A stretch of DNA of 64,000 nt from CAZGCA01 sp964524145. Lineage in GTDB: Bacteria > Hydrogenedentota > CAZGCA01. Location: assembly GCA_964524145.1 (NCBI GenBank), contig CAZGCA010000006.1, positions 1-64,000 on the forward strand, written 5' to 3'. The translations under genes and the position numbers were made by a program. Shown here piece by piece: positions 25,798 through 35,736 of this stretch. The number at the start of each line of letters is the position of its first letter. The stretch's first letter is position 1. The notes beneath the pieces are model-generated. The model did no database searches. It saw only the letters and a list, made by a program, of their open reading frames with translations, and was not told where the DNA came from.

Positions 25798-27282
25798 TCA
25801 GGCTCCTCCGGCACTCAGAGGCGGTTTGCGTCTCTCGAACGTCGCGTTCCGCTCGTACGCGCTCGCGACATGGAACACGGTTTCTTCGGCGAAGGGTTTG
25901 GCCATTACCTGCAACCCTATCGGCAGGCCTTCGTTCGAGAACCCGCACGGCACCGAGATCGCCGGCAGGCCGCCGAGGTTTGCCGAGATGGTGTATATGT
26001 CCAAAAGGTACATCTCGAGCGGGTTGTCGGTCTTCTCGCCTATCTTGAACGAAGGTGTCGGCGATGTGGGAGCAAGTATCGCGTCGCACTCGGCGAACGC
26101 GTTCCGGAAATCGTCGCAGAACAGCGTGCGCACCTTCTGCGCTTGAAGGTAGTACGCATCGTAATAGCCGGAACTCAGCGCGTATGTACCGAGCATTATC
26201 CTGCGCTTGACTTCGTCGCCGAACCCTTCGCTCTTTGTCAGCTTGTACATGCTCATGAGGTCGGTGCAATTCGGCGACCGGTACCCGTACTTGACGCCGT
26301 CGTATCGAGCCAGGTTCGCGCTCGCCTCCGCGTTGGCGATGATGTAGTACACGGGCACGGCATATTTCGTTTGTGGCAGAGATACCTGCTTGATGGTGGC
26401 GCCTGCATCCCGCAGCGTGTCTACAGCCGTTTCGACCGCCTGGCGGACATCGTCTGCGAGCCCTTCTGCCTCAAAGTATTCGACCGGCACACCAAGCGTT
26501 AGTCCTGTTGCGTCGTCCTTCAGGCTCGCGCAGTAGTCCGGCACGGGAGTATCGGCGCTGGTGGAATCGCGCGCGTCGTGCCCGGCGATTACCCCGAGCA
26601 ACAGGGCCGCGTCCTCAACGTCTTTGGCCATGGGACCGATCTGGTCGAGCGAGGATGCGAACGCAACCAGACCGTAACGCGAGACTCGCCCGTAGGTGGG
26701 TTTCAGGCCCACGATCCCGCAGAGCGACGCCGGCTGGCGAATGGACCCGCCGGTGTCCGAGCCAAGAGCAAGTATCGTCTCGTCCGCGGCCACTGCGGCG
26801 GCGGATCCACCGCTCGAGCCGCCCGGCACCCGGGACGTGTCCCACGGGTTGGCCGTAACCTTGAACGCCGAGTTCTCGGTTGACGATCCCATCGCAAACT
26901 CGTCGAGGTTGGTCTTGCCGATAACCAGCGCTCCCGCCTCTTTGAGCCTGACGCCTACACTGCAATCGTAAGGCGCAACAAACCCTTTAAGGATCTTCGA
27001 AGCGCAGGTCGTCTCCCCTCCTCGCAGACAGAGATTGTCCTTCAGCGCTATCGGGACACCCTCGAGCGGCCGAAGCTTGTCGCCGCGTGCTATCTTCTCG
27101 TCCACCTCCCCAGCCTGCTGCAACACCTTCTCTTTGTCCAGGCTCAGAAATGCCTTGACCTTGTCATCGACTGATTCGATACGCGCAAACACCGACTCAA
27201 CAACCTCGCCGCAACACGCCTTGCCCGAGCCGTAGATTTCAACAAGCTCGTGAGCTGTCAGCTCGTTCAGGTTCTCAGCCAT
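25798..27282 (-). CDS. gatA: Asp-tRNA(Asn)/Glu-tRNA(Gln) amidotransferase subunit A
   Basis: 494 residues from the ATG (MAENLNEL) at 27282; an upstream extension would overlap gatC and is not needed. Amidase signature family. The lysine of the Ser-cisSer-Lys triad is in IALKDNLCLRGG, and the Gly/Ser-rich signature VPGGSSGGSAAAVAADE...LGSDTGGSIRQPAS carries the two catalytic serines. It hydrolyses glutamine to feed ammonia to GatB. Its presence implies indirect synthesis of Gln-tRNA and/or Asn-tRNA in this organism. Confidence 0.97.
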   Translation of the reverse strand: MAENLNELTAHELVEIYGSGKACCGEVVESVFARIESVDDKVKAFLSLDKEKVLQQAGEVDEKIARGDKLRPLEGVPIALKDNLCLRGGETTCASKILKGFVAPYDCSVGVRLKEAGALVIGKTNLDEFAMGSSTENSAFKVTANPWDTSRVPGGSSGGSAAAVAADETILALGSDTGGSIRQPASLCGIVGLKPTYGRVSRYGLVAFASSLDQIGPMAKDVEDAALLLGVIAGHDARDSTSADTPVPDYCASLKDDATGLTLGVPVEYFEAEGLADDVRQAVETAVDTLRDAGATIKQVSLPQTKYAVPVYYIIANAEASANLARYDGVKYGYRSPNCTDLMSMYKLTKSEGFGDEVKRRIMLGTYALSSGYYDAYYLQAQKVRTLFCDDFRNAFAECDAILAPTSPTPSFKIGEKTDNPLEMYLLDIYTISANLGGLPAISVPCGFSNEGLPIGLQVMAKPFAEETVFHVASAYERNATFERRKPPLSAGGA

Positions 27283-27286
27283 ATCC

Positions 27287-27574
27287 CTACTCGATAATCC
27301 TCGGCACCAAGAAGAACCTGCCATCGGTCTGCGGAGCGTTCCCGAGCGTCTCGTCGCGGGACAAAGACGGTGTTTCCCTGTCGTTCCGAAAAACGTTTGT
27401 CATCTCGATAACGTGGAACGTTGGCTCAACACCTTCAGTATCGAGCTCGTTAAGCTGCTCTACATGATCGAGTATCTGGCTCAACTGGTCTGCAAACCTA
27501 TCCTTTTCGGCCTCGGTCAGATCGAGCCGGGCAAGATGCGCTATACGTTCAACCTCTTTCTTCGATATGCTCAT
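27287..27574 (-). CDS. gatC: Asp-tRNA(Asn)/Glu-tRNA(Gln) amidotransferase subunit C
   Basis: 95 residues from the ATG at 27574 (AGGGAAG upstream). Typical GatC: KKEVERIAHLARLDLTEAEKDRFADQLSQILDHVEQLNELDTEGVEPT, then the conserved R-D end (NVFRNDRETPSLSRDETLGNAPQTDGRFFLVPRIIE). It wraps between GatA and GatB and stabilises the complex. It is the first gene of gatC-gatA-gatB-rsfS. It lies about 75 bases from waaA, so read-through from waaA is possible. Confidence 0.95.
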   Translation of the reverse strand: MSISKKEVERIAHLARLDLTEAEKDRFADQLSQILDHVEQLNELDTEGVEPTFHVIEMTNVFRNDRETPSLSRDETLGNAPQTDGRFFLVPRIIE

Positions 27575-27650
27575 GAAGCTGTTCTTCCCTCGCAATAGCC
27601 CTCGTCTGCAACTGCTGGATGTACCGATGGTAGCATAGCACCAGTATACG

Positions 27651-28967
27651 TTACAACTCATGCCCGGACGGGAGGTGCCGCACAACCAGGTTCAGGCTCT
27701 CGTCGAGCGCGCCCTGTGCTGAGATCACCGCCGCCCGGCCCGCGTTGCCAAGCGTCAAAGCGTATGCCTCGTCCGTCAATATGCGCCGTGCGGCTTCGTA
27801 GAGCTCCGACGCGTCTGCAAGCTGAATACACGCGTCGTTGTCACGCAGAACTCTCACGAGGTCCGGACATCCTTCCATGTGCGGCCCGAAGACCGTTGGC
27901 GTCCCCAGCGCCGCCGGCTCGATCGGGTTGTGGCCGCCAACGCTGGGAATAAGCCCCCCACCGACAACAGCGAGGTTGGCAAGAGCGTAGAAGCTCGTGA
28001 GCTCACCGATGGTATCCAGGATGACCACCGGCGGCACAAGGCCTTCGCACGGGAGCGCAGAGCGCAACACACACCTGTTGCCGTGTTTCGCAACGAGCGA
28101 CTGGATGGAATCGAGCCGGTCAAAGTGTCGTGGCGCGATGACCAGCCGCAGGTCCGCGCAGTCGCCTTTCAGCTTGTCGTACGCTTCGAGGACTATCGCT
28201 TCCTCGCCGTCGCGGGTGCTTCCGGCCACCATCAGCTTCACACCGGGTACAAGACCTATCAGATCCCGGTACTCCTCCAACTCGATCTCGGGCACCGAGG
28301 TCACGGCACCGTCGAACTTGACACTGCCTGTGATGCGAATTCTGTCGTGCCTCGCTCCGAACGACTCGAACCGCACACCATCAGCTTGTGTCTGAACGCC
28401 GAACGCGGCAACATCGCGTAACGCGGGCGAGATGAGAGAATGCAACCACCTGCGCAGGCGACGCGTCGAACGCTCGGTGATGGTTCCGTTCAGGAAGACT
28501 ACGGGAACGACTCGTGTGTGGGCCGCCAGCAGAAAGTTCGGCCATAACTCCGTCTCGAATATGACCACCAGTTTCGGGCGAACGGCGTCCAGAGCACGGG
28601 AAACGCTGCAGGGCAAATCCAACGGGAAAAGGATGCAGCGGACTCGACTGTTATCCTTGAACGTCGACTTCGCCACACGCTGTCCGGTCACCGTTGACGC
28701 GGACAGAGCAACCGTGACCCCGGGCAGCCGCTCCAGCAGGCTGAGCACGAACGGAGCGGCGAGCTTGATCTCTCCGACGGAAACAGCGTGAACCCAGACC
28801 GTCGATCTGCCGCCCGGAGCCGGCACCTGCTTGCGTGGCCGCAACCACAACCGTCCCGCAAGCGGTCGCAACTCCCTCTTTAACGCCAACCGGAGCAGAA
28901 GGTACGGGAGTGCAAGGGCAAACGCCGCGACGAAAACGATGTTGTATGTCACCCGCGCAACAACCAT
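27651..28967 (-). CDS. waaA: 3-deoxy-D-manno-octulosonic acid (Kdo) transferase
   Basis: 438 residues, usual length for WaaA/KdtA. An N-terminal membrane anchor (about 4-26) is followed by a GT-B fold. The glycosyl-acceptor half has VWVHAVSVGEIKLAAP (including the catalytic-base Glu region) and IFETELWPNFL. The donor half has VKFDGAV, MVAGSTRDGEEAIVLEAY, LVIAPRHFDRLDSI and the sugar-nucleotide site GGLIPSVGGHNPIEPAALGTPTVFGPHM. It adds Kdo to lipid IVA at the inner membrane, which indicates lipopolysaccharide and an outer membrane. GGGAG lies 7 bases before the ATG, right after the terminator of the pil operon. Confidence 0.96.
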   Translation of the reverse strand: MVVARVTYNIVFVAAFALALPYLLLRLALKRELRPLAGRLWLRPRKQVPAPGGRSTVWVHAVSVGEIKLAAPFVLSLLERLPGVTVALSASTVTGQRVAKSTFKDNSRVRCILFPLDLPCSVSRALDAVRPKLVVIFETELWPNFLLAAHTRVVPVVFLNGTITERSTRRLRRWLHSLISPALRDVAAFGVQTQADGVRFESFGARHDRIRITGSVKFDGAVTSVPEIELEEYRDLIGLVPGVKLMVAGSTRDGEEAIVLEAYDKLKGDCADLRLVIAPRHFDRLDSIQSLVAKHGNRCVLRSALPCEGLVPPVVILDTIGELTSFYALANLAVVGGGLIPSVGGHNPIEPAALGTPTVFGPHMEGCPDLVRVLRDNDACIQLADASELYEAARRILTDEAYALTLGNAGRAAVISAQGALDESLNLVVRHLPSGHEL

Positions 28968-28979
28968 GCGAGTCTCCCG

Positions 28980-29026
28980 AAAAAAGCCAACCCGTCCCGC
29001 AGCTTCCTTCCTGCAGGACGGGTTGG
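28980..29026 (-). terminator. Intrinsic terminator of the pilM-to-secretin operon
   Basis: Perfect 11-bp stem on the minus strand (CCAACCCGTCC, 29016-29026, pairing with 28987-28997), followed by G, C and six Ts (28980-28985). It lies 24 bases after the secretin stop codon and just before waaA. Confidence 0.88.
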
Positions 29027-29049
29027 TGACGTCTTGTTAAATGCGAGAT

Positions 29050-32000
29050 CTAGTAGGTCGAGAATCCCTCTTCCTCCAGGGGACCCGCCCATTTGGCGCC
29101 CGTCGAGTCTATGAGGTTTACCGTGACGAATATCAGCAGGTTGTCTTGTGAAACGCGCTTGCCTTCCCCGCGGAAGAAGAAACCGAGCACAGGTACTCGG
29201 CTAATCCATGGCAGTCGCTCCTCGAAGCTTTCGGTCTTGTCCCTGACCAGCCCGCCAAGAACAAGTGTATCGCCGTCGTTGACGTAGACGTTCGTCCACA
29301 CTGCCTGAACTTGAGTGGTCGGCAGCCGCATTTCGCTAGTGATATCGAAATCCGGACCCGCCTGCCTCTGAAAGAACACCTTCTCACCGAGGAAATCGAC
29401 GATCTGGGGGTTGAGCCAGAGCCGAATCATGTTGCCCTTGCCTATCTGCGGCGTCACCGAAAGCGTAATGCCGAAAATGAACGCCTGGGGAATGACGTTC
29501 GTGGTCACAACAGTGCTCACGGCGCCAAATCCGCCGGCCGATATCGGATAGGCATTCGTATATACGGACGCGGGAAAATACTCCGTCTTGATGCTGGCGA
29601 CAACCGCTGGCTTACGGTTGAGTGTCGTCACCCTCGGTGCTGACAGTATCTCGGTATGTTGAAGGCTGGACAACGCCTGGAATATGAAGTTGAGCGTATC
29701 GCCGTCCTCCTGCTTGATGATGCTGCCGACGATCTCGAAGTTGCTGCCCAACGAGCGGAGCAGCGCATCCGCCGAAGCCATCTCTGCCGCTGTCACCGAG
29801 CTCCCGAGTATCCGGGACCCATCAGTTTGCATCCAGGAATCTATTTCGTCTATGTCGCCGTCGCCGTCCACGTCGATCCCGCGGGTCAGCGGAGAAGGCG
29901 GGATTTGCCCTGGCGACGCCGGATACGGAGTCGAGCCCGCGCCGTACACTCTCGGCCTGTTGTTGAGGTCGCTGACCTTGCTTTCGCCATAGTCAAATCC
30001 CATCTTCTCAAGGTCCGATGTCGCTATGGTAATGAATTTCGATTCGATCGAGAGCTGTTTGGGCGTAAGGTCGAGTGTCTTCAACTGCGTCTCGAGCAGC
30101 GCGAGGTTTGTCGGCGAGTTGCGAACCACCAGTTGGTTTGTCGTAGGTATGAACGTAATCGAGGACAGTACATTGCCGGTATTGGGCTCGATGATCTCAG
30201 GAATGAGGTTCCGGAGTATCGTGATGAGCGCGATCTCGTTGAATCCGCCCGTACCGCCGCTGATGCCGCCCATGCCGCCACCTGCGCCGCCGGCCCCTAT
30301 GCCGCCCAAGCCGGCACCACCGCCCACTCCTCCTGCCCCGAGACCCGCGGTGCCGCCGCCGCCTGCTCCATATGTGCCGGTGCCCGAGATGTAGATGACA
30401 GGCTCCGGTTCCCCGACGAGATAGTGGCTAATGCTGCCAAACAATTCCGAGATGTTCATGAATGTAGCGGCACCACCACCGCCACCCATACCACCGCCCA
30501 TACCACCCATACCGCCGCCCATGCCGCCCATGCCACCGCCNNNNNNNNNNNNNNNNNNNNNNNNNNNNNNNNNNNNNNNNNNNNNNNNNNNNNNNNNNNN
30601 NNNNNNNNNNNNNNNNNNNNNNNNNNNNNNNNNNNNNNNNCCATACCACCGCCCATACCACCCATACCGCCGCCCATGCCGCCCATGCCACCGCCGCCCG
30701 ACGGGCCTCCTGGCGTCCGCACTACGATCTTCGGCAACGACTCGGTGCCCGCATTCTGCAGTATGTAGTAGCGCGTTTCGAGTTCCTCGAACGTCTCGGT
30801 TCTGAGAATATCCGGCCTCGAAATCCAGATGAAGTTCGGCTCGATCGAATAGTCAAGACCTATCTGGTACAAAACGGCCTTGAGCGCGTCTTTCAGAGGG
30901 ATATCTGTCAGCATGATCGACCGAATCTGTGTGGGGATCGTGGCTGTTATGGGACCAACACCTCCCTGGCCACCCAGACCACCGAGACCGCCAATCCCGC
31001 TCAGCCCACCTAAGCCGCTCAGGCCGCGCTCTCCTCGGCCGCCGCCCAGGCCTCCTCCCGGATAGCCTCCTCCCGGATAGCCTGTCATCCCAGGATACTG
31101 GCTGTAGGGGCCCATGCCAGGCATTCCCTCGGCTCCCGGCGCCACCGTGGGTGTCGGCGGAAGCACAACGCGTTCGTCGAGGACTATGTTAATCTCGACA
31201 GTCTCTTCGAGAAACGTAATGATATCGCGCAGGTCAATTCCCTCGCCAAAATTGAGGTCGACCGGGGTCTCGAGCAGTCGTTCAATCTCTTGCTGCCGGG
31301 TAGGCGGTGCAGGTGGCTTCTCCAGTATTGGGGCCTGAGGCCTGAACGGTATGATACCATCAACGTTCGCACCCTCCGGCATAAGCTTCTTCTGGTCCGC
31401 TTGGTAAAACAGACGCGAGGTCTGCGTCTCGACGTCTTCGCGCGTTTGCTTCGTCTCTCTGGCGATAACCTTGTACGACGTATCAAGGATCAGCTTACGA
31501 GCTTCCTCGTGGTTCGGGTCGATGAGCAGGATCTGTTCCCACGCTGCGATAGCTTTCTCATAATCGCTGACTTCCGCGAAGTCGTTCCCCTCGTTGATCA
31601 ACTCCTGAATCCGTCGCTTCTCTATCTCTTCGGGAGATATGGCCTCGGCACCCGGCGGAGGTGGAGGAGGAACCTCCGAGGGATACAGTACGTCGATCTC
31701 CTCCCGGGTGGCCGCCGCAAGTTTCTGCTGACAACGGGCGATGAAATCTTGTGCCTTTTCAGAGGTCGGATCGAGTGAGACCGCCCGGTTGAACTGTTCG
31801 AGGGCTTCCCCATATCGGTCCGCCAGGTAAAGGTCAACACCGCTGTTGATGTATGTCTCAACGCGCTCTGCCGTGCTGCCCGGCGCAGGCACCCCTTCAC
31901 TGGATGCAGCTGTCCCCTCCGTGCTTGCACCGGTTGCGGCCGCGGCCTGTTCCTGCTCAACCTCCGCGACACCTGTCTCCTGGGCGATTACCGACGGACA

Positions 32001-32078
32001 ACCAATGGTGCCCATCCAAGAGACCAACAAGACCATGCCGACCAGCACCACGAGAGTTCCTGACCTTCTCGCACACAT
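29050..32078 (-). CDS. pilQ: Secretin (PilQ/GspD family) with TPR N-terminus, interrupted by an assembly gap
   Basis: Outer-membrane channel for a pilus or secretion system. The start is the ATG at 32078 with AAGGAGG 10 bases upstream. A signal sequence is followed by two TPR-like units (about 85-175), then a secretin/TonB short N-domain (VDLNFGEGIDLRDIITFLEE). A Gly/Met/Pro-rich insert, an N1-type domain, a Gly-Met repeat containing 100 Ns, and another Gly-rich insert follow. The C-terminal secretin barrel has ILSAPRVTTLNRKPA, DTLVLGGLVRD and VPVLGFFFRGEG. Across the Ns the reading frame shifts by two. Removing the Ns plus one copy of an identical 55-base end sequence restores one frame of 957 residues. 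It is last in the pilM-N/O/P operon. Confidence 0.9.
30486..30695. repeat. Identical 55-base ends flanking the gap, in Gly-Met coding repeats
   Basis: Bases 30486-30540 and 30641-30695 are identical and encode GGM/GGGM repeats on the minus strand. They abut the N run on both sides. Either true tandem copies or the two ends of overlapping contigs would produce this. Confidence 0.85.
30541..30640. other. Assembly gap of 100 Ns
   Basis: Exactly 100 Ns, a conventional placeholder length, inside the low-complexity part of the secretin gene. Its true length is unknown. Confidence 0.98.
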
Positions 32079-32115
32079 TGTGGTGAAATCCTCCTTCAAC
32101 TACTTGACCAAGCCC

Positions 32116-32628
32116 TCATTTACTGAATCTGAAAACTTTCCCTGAGCGACTCGAACGCAAAGCTACCTCTTCCTTGTCCACATCAATCTCTATTATGGTA
32201 TAATCGCTTTGGAAAGTGGCCCCTTCCTTGTATGTCCTGCCCCGCGATCGTTCCCACCGTATGGTCGCGTACTTCTTCCCGCTCGACTCCTGCACGTTAA
32301 TCAACCGGAGTTTCTTTTCAAGTTCACTCTCCTCGTCCGACACAACAGAAGCTCCATCGCCACCGGAAGTTGTGATCTCCTGAAAGATGTTTCGCGGACT
32401 GTAAATCGTGTTGAACTGCCCTCGATCCACACTGGCTCTCCTGGCCTCTTCAGGTATCTTCGGAGCCGGGATCTGCTCGGGTGGTTTCGGAGGCTCATCG
32501 TCATTATCCGCGCCCCCAGGATTGAACACCTGGTAAATCGAGAAGACGAGAGCCAGAATAAGGGCTCCAAGTACTATTCTCTCCTTGTACTCGAGAGCTT
32601 TTCTTAACCATTTTTCGACGTTTTCCAC
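32116..32628 (-). CDS. PilP/GspC-like bitopic pilus assembly protein (tentative)
   Basis: 170 residues from a GTG start. A short cytoplasmic start, one membrane helix (RIVLGALILALVFSIYQVF, about 17-36), and a Pro-rich linker (PPKPPEQIPAPKIP) are followed by a beta-rich domain with ESSGKKYATIRWERSRGRTYKEGATFQSDYTIIEIDVDKEEVALRSSRSGKVFRF. The short beta domain resembles the homology-region domain of PilP/GspC, which docks on the secretin N-terminus: an internal KVF/EV-type strand pattern and the EIDVDKEEVAL stretch. No diagnostic motif confirms the family. Position between the PilO-like gene and the secretin gene supports the PilP role. Confidence 0.55.
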   Translation of the reverse strand: MENVEKWLRKALEYKERIVLGALILALVFSIYQVFNPGGADNDDEPPKPPEQIPAPKIPEEARRASVDRGQFNTIYSPRNIFQEITTSGGDGASVVSDEESELEKKLRLINVQESSGKKYATIRWERSRGRTYKEGATFQSDYTIIEIDVDKEEVALRSSRSGKVFRFSK

Positions 32629-32691
32629 TCGTACCTACTTCTCAGCATTTCCGGCCGCAAAACTGCGCGAAATCCGGGCCAAGCACACGCG

Positions 32692-33612
32692 TCACTCTTC
32701 CGGCCGAGACGGCGGGATTTGGCCCTGCATCATCGCCCTCAACCTTTCGGCACGGTCTCGGTCTGCCGCATCGCCGCCTTCCGGTCCTCCACGTCCCATC
32801 AGATCGCCAAACCCAAAAGCACCCGGCAGCATCATGTCCGTCTCCTCTTCGCCCTCCACCGGAGCAAACACCACTTGCTTGTCAAGCACTCTGGCGGCAA
32901 GGATGACAAACGTCGCGTTGAGCGCGACCTCCTTGGGTTTCGGCTTAAATGATTGCCATTGGTACGAATGAAGGGCCACATATTTTTGTTCCATGGAGAG
33001 ATTGTACATGAAGTCCACCACCCGTTCCACGGGTGCCGTAATGCTCACCTGGAACGGAAACATCTGGACAAAGTCCTCCGTCTCGTAGGGAGCGCCGACT
33101 TCAAAACGGTCGACCGAGTAGACCTGCGAATCAAGTGCGATCCTGAGCAACACCGCAGCGGCCTCTAGCTGGTTCAGCATCTCTTCAACCTGATCGCCCG
33201 GAGGAACCGCGTCATTGAACCCGATGTTCTCGGGGATGAATATGGCCAGCTTCCTGGCCCTTCCCACCAGCTTGTCTCGCTGCTCTTCCCACCGTTGCTT
33301 GAACGTGAATCCCGGGAACTTGTCATCGGCACTCAGTTTTACGTCAAAAAACTGCCGCTTGTTGCGCTCGAACGCCAGTTTGACAGGGCCAAGGTTGTTC
33401 TTGTACTCTTCCACAACCGTGTCCGGATTCGTGTGAAAGAAGTACCGTTCCTCGGTCTTCTCGAGATCTTCCTTCTTCTGGGCAACGTCCGCCTTTGTAC
33501 TGCTGTAGAGCTTGAGTTTTTCCTTGAACACGAAATTATACGAGAGAAACCCGCCTGCGGCCACAGCAATAATAAGAAGCAGCATCAGCTGCTGGCGTGC
33601 CGTGAGTGTCAT
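32692..33612 (-). CDS. pilO: PilO/GspM-like inner-membrane protein
   Basis: 306 residues. One N-terminal membrane helix (MLLLIIAVAAGGFLSYNFVF, about 9-28), a predicted coiled coil (KLYSSTKADVAQKKEDLEKTEERYFF) and a periplasmic ferredoxin-like region containing PVERVVDFMYNLSMEQKYVALHSYQWQSF. The last 50 residues are a charged, Gly-rich tail (AFGFGDLMGRGGPEGGD...). The helix/coiled-coil/alpha-beta layout is that of PilO and GspM, which pair with PilN/GspL in the alignment complex. GAGGAGAG precedes the ATG. It is longer than usual PilO (about 210 residues), mainly through the middle insert and tail. Confidence 0.72.
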   Translation of the reverse strand: MTLTARQQLMLLLIIAVAAGGFLSYNFVFKEKLKLYSSTKADVAQKKEDLEKTEERYFFHTNPDTVVEEYKNNLGPVKLAFERNKRQFFDVKLSADDKFPGFTFKQRWEEQRDKLVGRARKLAIFIPENIGFNDAVPPGDQVEEMLNQLEAAAVLLRIALDSQVYSVDRFEVGAPYETEDFVQMFPFQVSITAPVERVVDFMYNLSMEQKYVALHSYQWQSFKPKPKEVALNATFVILAARVLDKQVVFAPVEGEEETDMMLPGAFGFGDLMGRGGPEGGDAADRDRAERLRAMMQGQIPPSRPEE

Positions 33613-33633
33613 CCTTACTCTCCTCGTACGTTA

Positions 33634-35736
33634 TCAGAACACAAGCACCACGGAAAAGCTAAACACTGTGTCGCGTTTGGCCTGCCCGGCTGGACCGTAA
33701 TAGCCACCCGGTTGAACGCCTCTGCCAAACGCGCCTCCCCCCAACGCTCCCATCCCACCAAAACCGCCCAGACCACTCAAGCCCCGGCCCCTATCTCTAT
33801 CCCTGTCATCGTCGCGACCGCCGAAACCCCGTGACCCACGCGACATCCCAAGACCCGGCGTCGCGCCACTGCCGCCAACGGTTTGCAGGCTCGCACGGTC
33901 AACCTCCTGGACCTCCTCTGGAAAGAAAACGACCTCTGAAAACATCGGCTTGCCATTCTTACGCTTGAGGTTCTTAAGGTTCTTGACAAGCGCTTCTATT
34001 CTTTCCGTGCCACGACTTTCCTGCGTGCCTTTCGGAACGTAGCCCGCAATTGAAATGGCGTTCACCGGCTGGGGCTCGGTGCCCTGGGCGCGTTGGCCCA
34101 TACCGCCACCCATCATCCCGCGCGTCTCTTCGCGATCTCCGCGACGGCCCAGCGACATTCCACCAGCACCCAAACCGGCAAACCCGCCGCTGGCTCCCGA
34201 GAGACCCCCGCGTCCCAAGCCTCCCAGACCTCCAAACGCCCCGCGGCCGCCAGCCCCGCGACCGCCCGTGCTTGCTTCCCCAGGCTTGGCATAGCCGCTC
34301 AAACAGGTTATCGAAGTAAGCCATACATCCGACGGCAGCGCCGAAGCAATTTCCCGAATGGGCCCAAGAGCCGAGAGGCGTCTCTTTCTGAGTTTCTGAA
34401 TCCTCTCCAACTTCACTTCAAGGTTCTCGAGCTCAAGCTTGACCTCGTTATACTCACTATCCAAGTTGGTGTAAAGCTCGATGTTCTTGTCAAGCTGGTT
34501 CTGGAGCGTAAGCATCTGTTCGTATTCGGTTGCTTTAAGCGGGATTATCGAAAGCAGGATAAGGACGACCGCGAGAAATGAAAGCGTCCAATAGACGACT
34601 TTTTCTTTGCGTTTCTCAGCCTCGATGATTCTGGGCGGGATGAGGTTGACCTCTACGGGGCACGATGCGTGATTCCTGAGCGCCAGGCCCAGCGATGTCG
34701 GTAATGTCAACGGAAAGGACTGGGCGTCGGCTCCTCCCTCACCGATAGGAATCCTGTTGGCTGCGTCAGTAAACCGTACAGGTACCCCGAGCCTCGCCTG
34801 CAGGAATGGTCCCAGATTCCTCAGTGCTGCGGCCCCCCCACAGAGCAGTATCTGCGCGACGGGACCTCCACTCGGCTGGGACCGAAAATAGCCAAAGGAG
34901 CGTGCGATCTCTCCCACGAGCCGCTCGAGCACCCCCGCGATAGCTTCCGCTATCTTGGCGATCTCGGGGTGAGGCTGAACGTCCGCGGGCGGTCCCTGCC
35001 CATCGAACGGAACGTAGCCACTACCCTTCTTGATCTGCTCCGCCTCGACAAATGTCAGCCCGAGAGCGTCTCGAATGGCCTCCGTAACCTGGTTTCCCGA
35101 GATCGTCAGGCTGCGAGTCATGCGCAGCTCGCCGCCGGATTCTATAAAGATGTCCGTCGTCGAGGCCCCGAAATCGAGACACGCCACAATCCCGCCGTCC
35201 GGCGGCAGTTCTCCCGAGTAACGAAACCAGTTGTACGCAGCAAGCGGTCCGACATCAACGGTGTCAATCCGCAGTTTCGAGTCCGTGATAACCTCTGCAA
35301 GCGAATCGACGGTATCCACCTTGATCGCCACCATCAGCACTTCGTACTCGCGTGCCTCGGTGCGTTTGAGTATTTGGTAGTCGAGAGCTATCTGGTCGGG
35401 CGGAAATGGTATTTGCTGCTGTATCTCGTATTGGACGATCTGCGTCACCTTCGATTCCGGAACCGGCGGCAGTGTCCTGTTGCGAATGAACACCGATTGG
35501 CCCGGCACGGCGAATATCGTCTTCTTGTGCTTGATCTTTAGCGCCGCAAGCGCTTCCCGAATAGCCTCGATCTTGATCTCCTTCTTGTTCTCCGGAGGCA
35601 TCGCTGGATCGATATTCAGGTTGAAGTGCCCGAACTTCGAGAGGACGAATCCTTCTTTCGTCTGATCGAGTTGGCAGACTTTGATGGAGCTGGTACCTAT
35701 GTCCAAGGCGACTCGTTTGGCGCGCGACTTCGCCAT
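33634..35736 (-). CDS. pilM: PilM-PilN fusion protein with glycine-rich insert
   Basis: 700 residues from the ATG at 35736. Residues about 1-350 are a PilM actin-like ATPase (RVALDIGTSSIKVCQL phosphate-1 loop, IVACLDFGASTTDIFIESGGEL phosphate-2, ILLCGGAAALRNLGPFLQARLGVPV adenosine motif). Residues about 385-530 are PilN-like: a short linker, a membrane helix (VVYWTLSFLAVVLILLSIIPL), a coiled coil and ALPSDVWLTSITCLSG. A low-complexity Gly/Leu/Arg insert (about 535-605) interrupts the PilN ferredoxin fold, which resumes with NAISIAGYVPKGTQESRGTERIEALVKNLK, and a second Gly-rich tail closes the chain. GspL is a similar natural fusion. The gene opens the operon behind a perfect consensus promoter. 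Confidence 0.85.
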   Translation of the reverse strand: MAKSRAKRVALDIGTSSIKVCQLDQTKEGFVLSKFGHFNLNIDPAMPPENKKEIKIEAIREALAALKIKHKKTIFAVPGQSVFIRNRTLPPVPESKVTQIVQYEIQQQIPFPPDQIALDYQILKRTEAREYEVLMVAIKVDTVDSLAEVITDSKLRIDTVDVGPLAAYNWFRYSGELPPDGGIVACLDFGASTTDIFIESGGELRMTRSLTISGNQVTEAIRDALGLTFVEAEQIKKGSGYVPFDGQGPPADVQPHPEIAKIAEAIAGVLERLVGEIARSFGYFRSQPSGGPVAQILLCGGAAALRNLGPFLQARLGVPVRFTDAANRIPIGEGGADAQSFPLTLPTSLGLALRNHASCPVEVNLIPPRIIEAEKRKEKVVYWTLSFLAVVLILLSIIPLKATEYEQMLTLQNQLDKNIELYTNLDSEYNEVKLELENLEVKLERIQKLRKRRLSALGPIREIASALPSDVWLTSITCLSGYAKPGEASTGGRGAGGRGAFGGLGGLGRGGLSGASGGFAGLGAGGMSLGRRGDREETRGMMGGGMGQRAQGTEPQPVNAISIAGYVPKGTQESRGTERIEALVKNLKNLKRKNGKPMFSEVVFFPEEVQEVDRASLQTVGGSGATPGLGMSRGSRGFGGRDDDRDRDRGRGLSGLGGFGGMGALGGGAFGRGVQPGGYYGPAGQAKRDTVFSFSVVLVF

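Noticed and set aside
24994..26502. A 502-codon plus-strand frame opposite gatB and gatA
   Set aside because: Antisense to two conserved genes and without any recognisable motif.
29656..30768. A plus-strand frame across the N gap
   Set aside because: It is antisense to the secretin and its Pro/His-rich part is the complement of the Gly-Met repeats.
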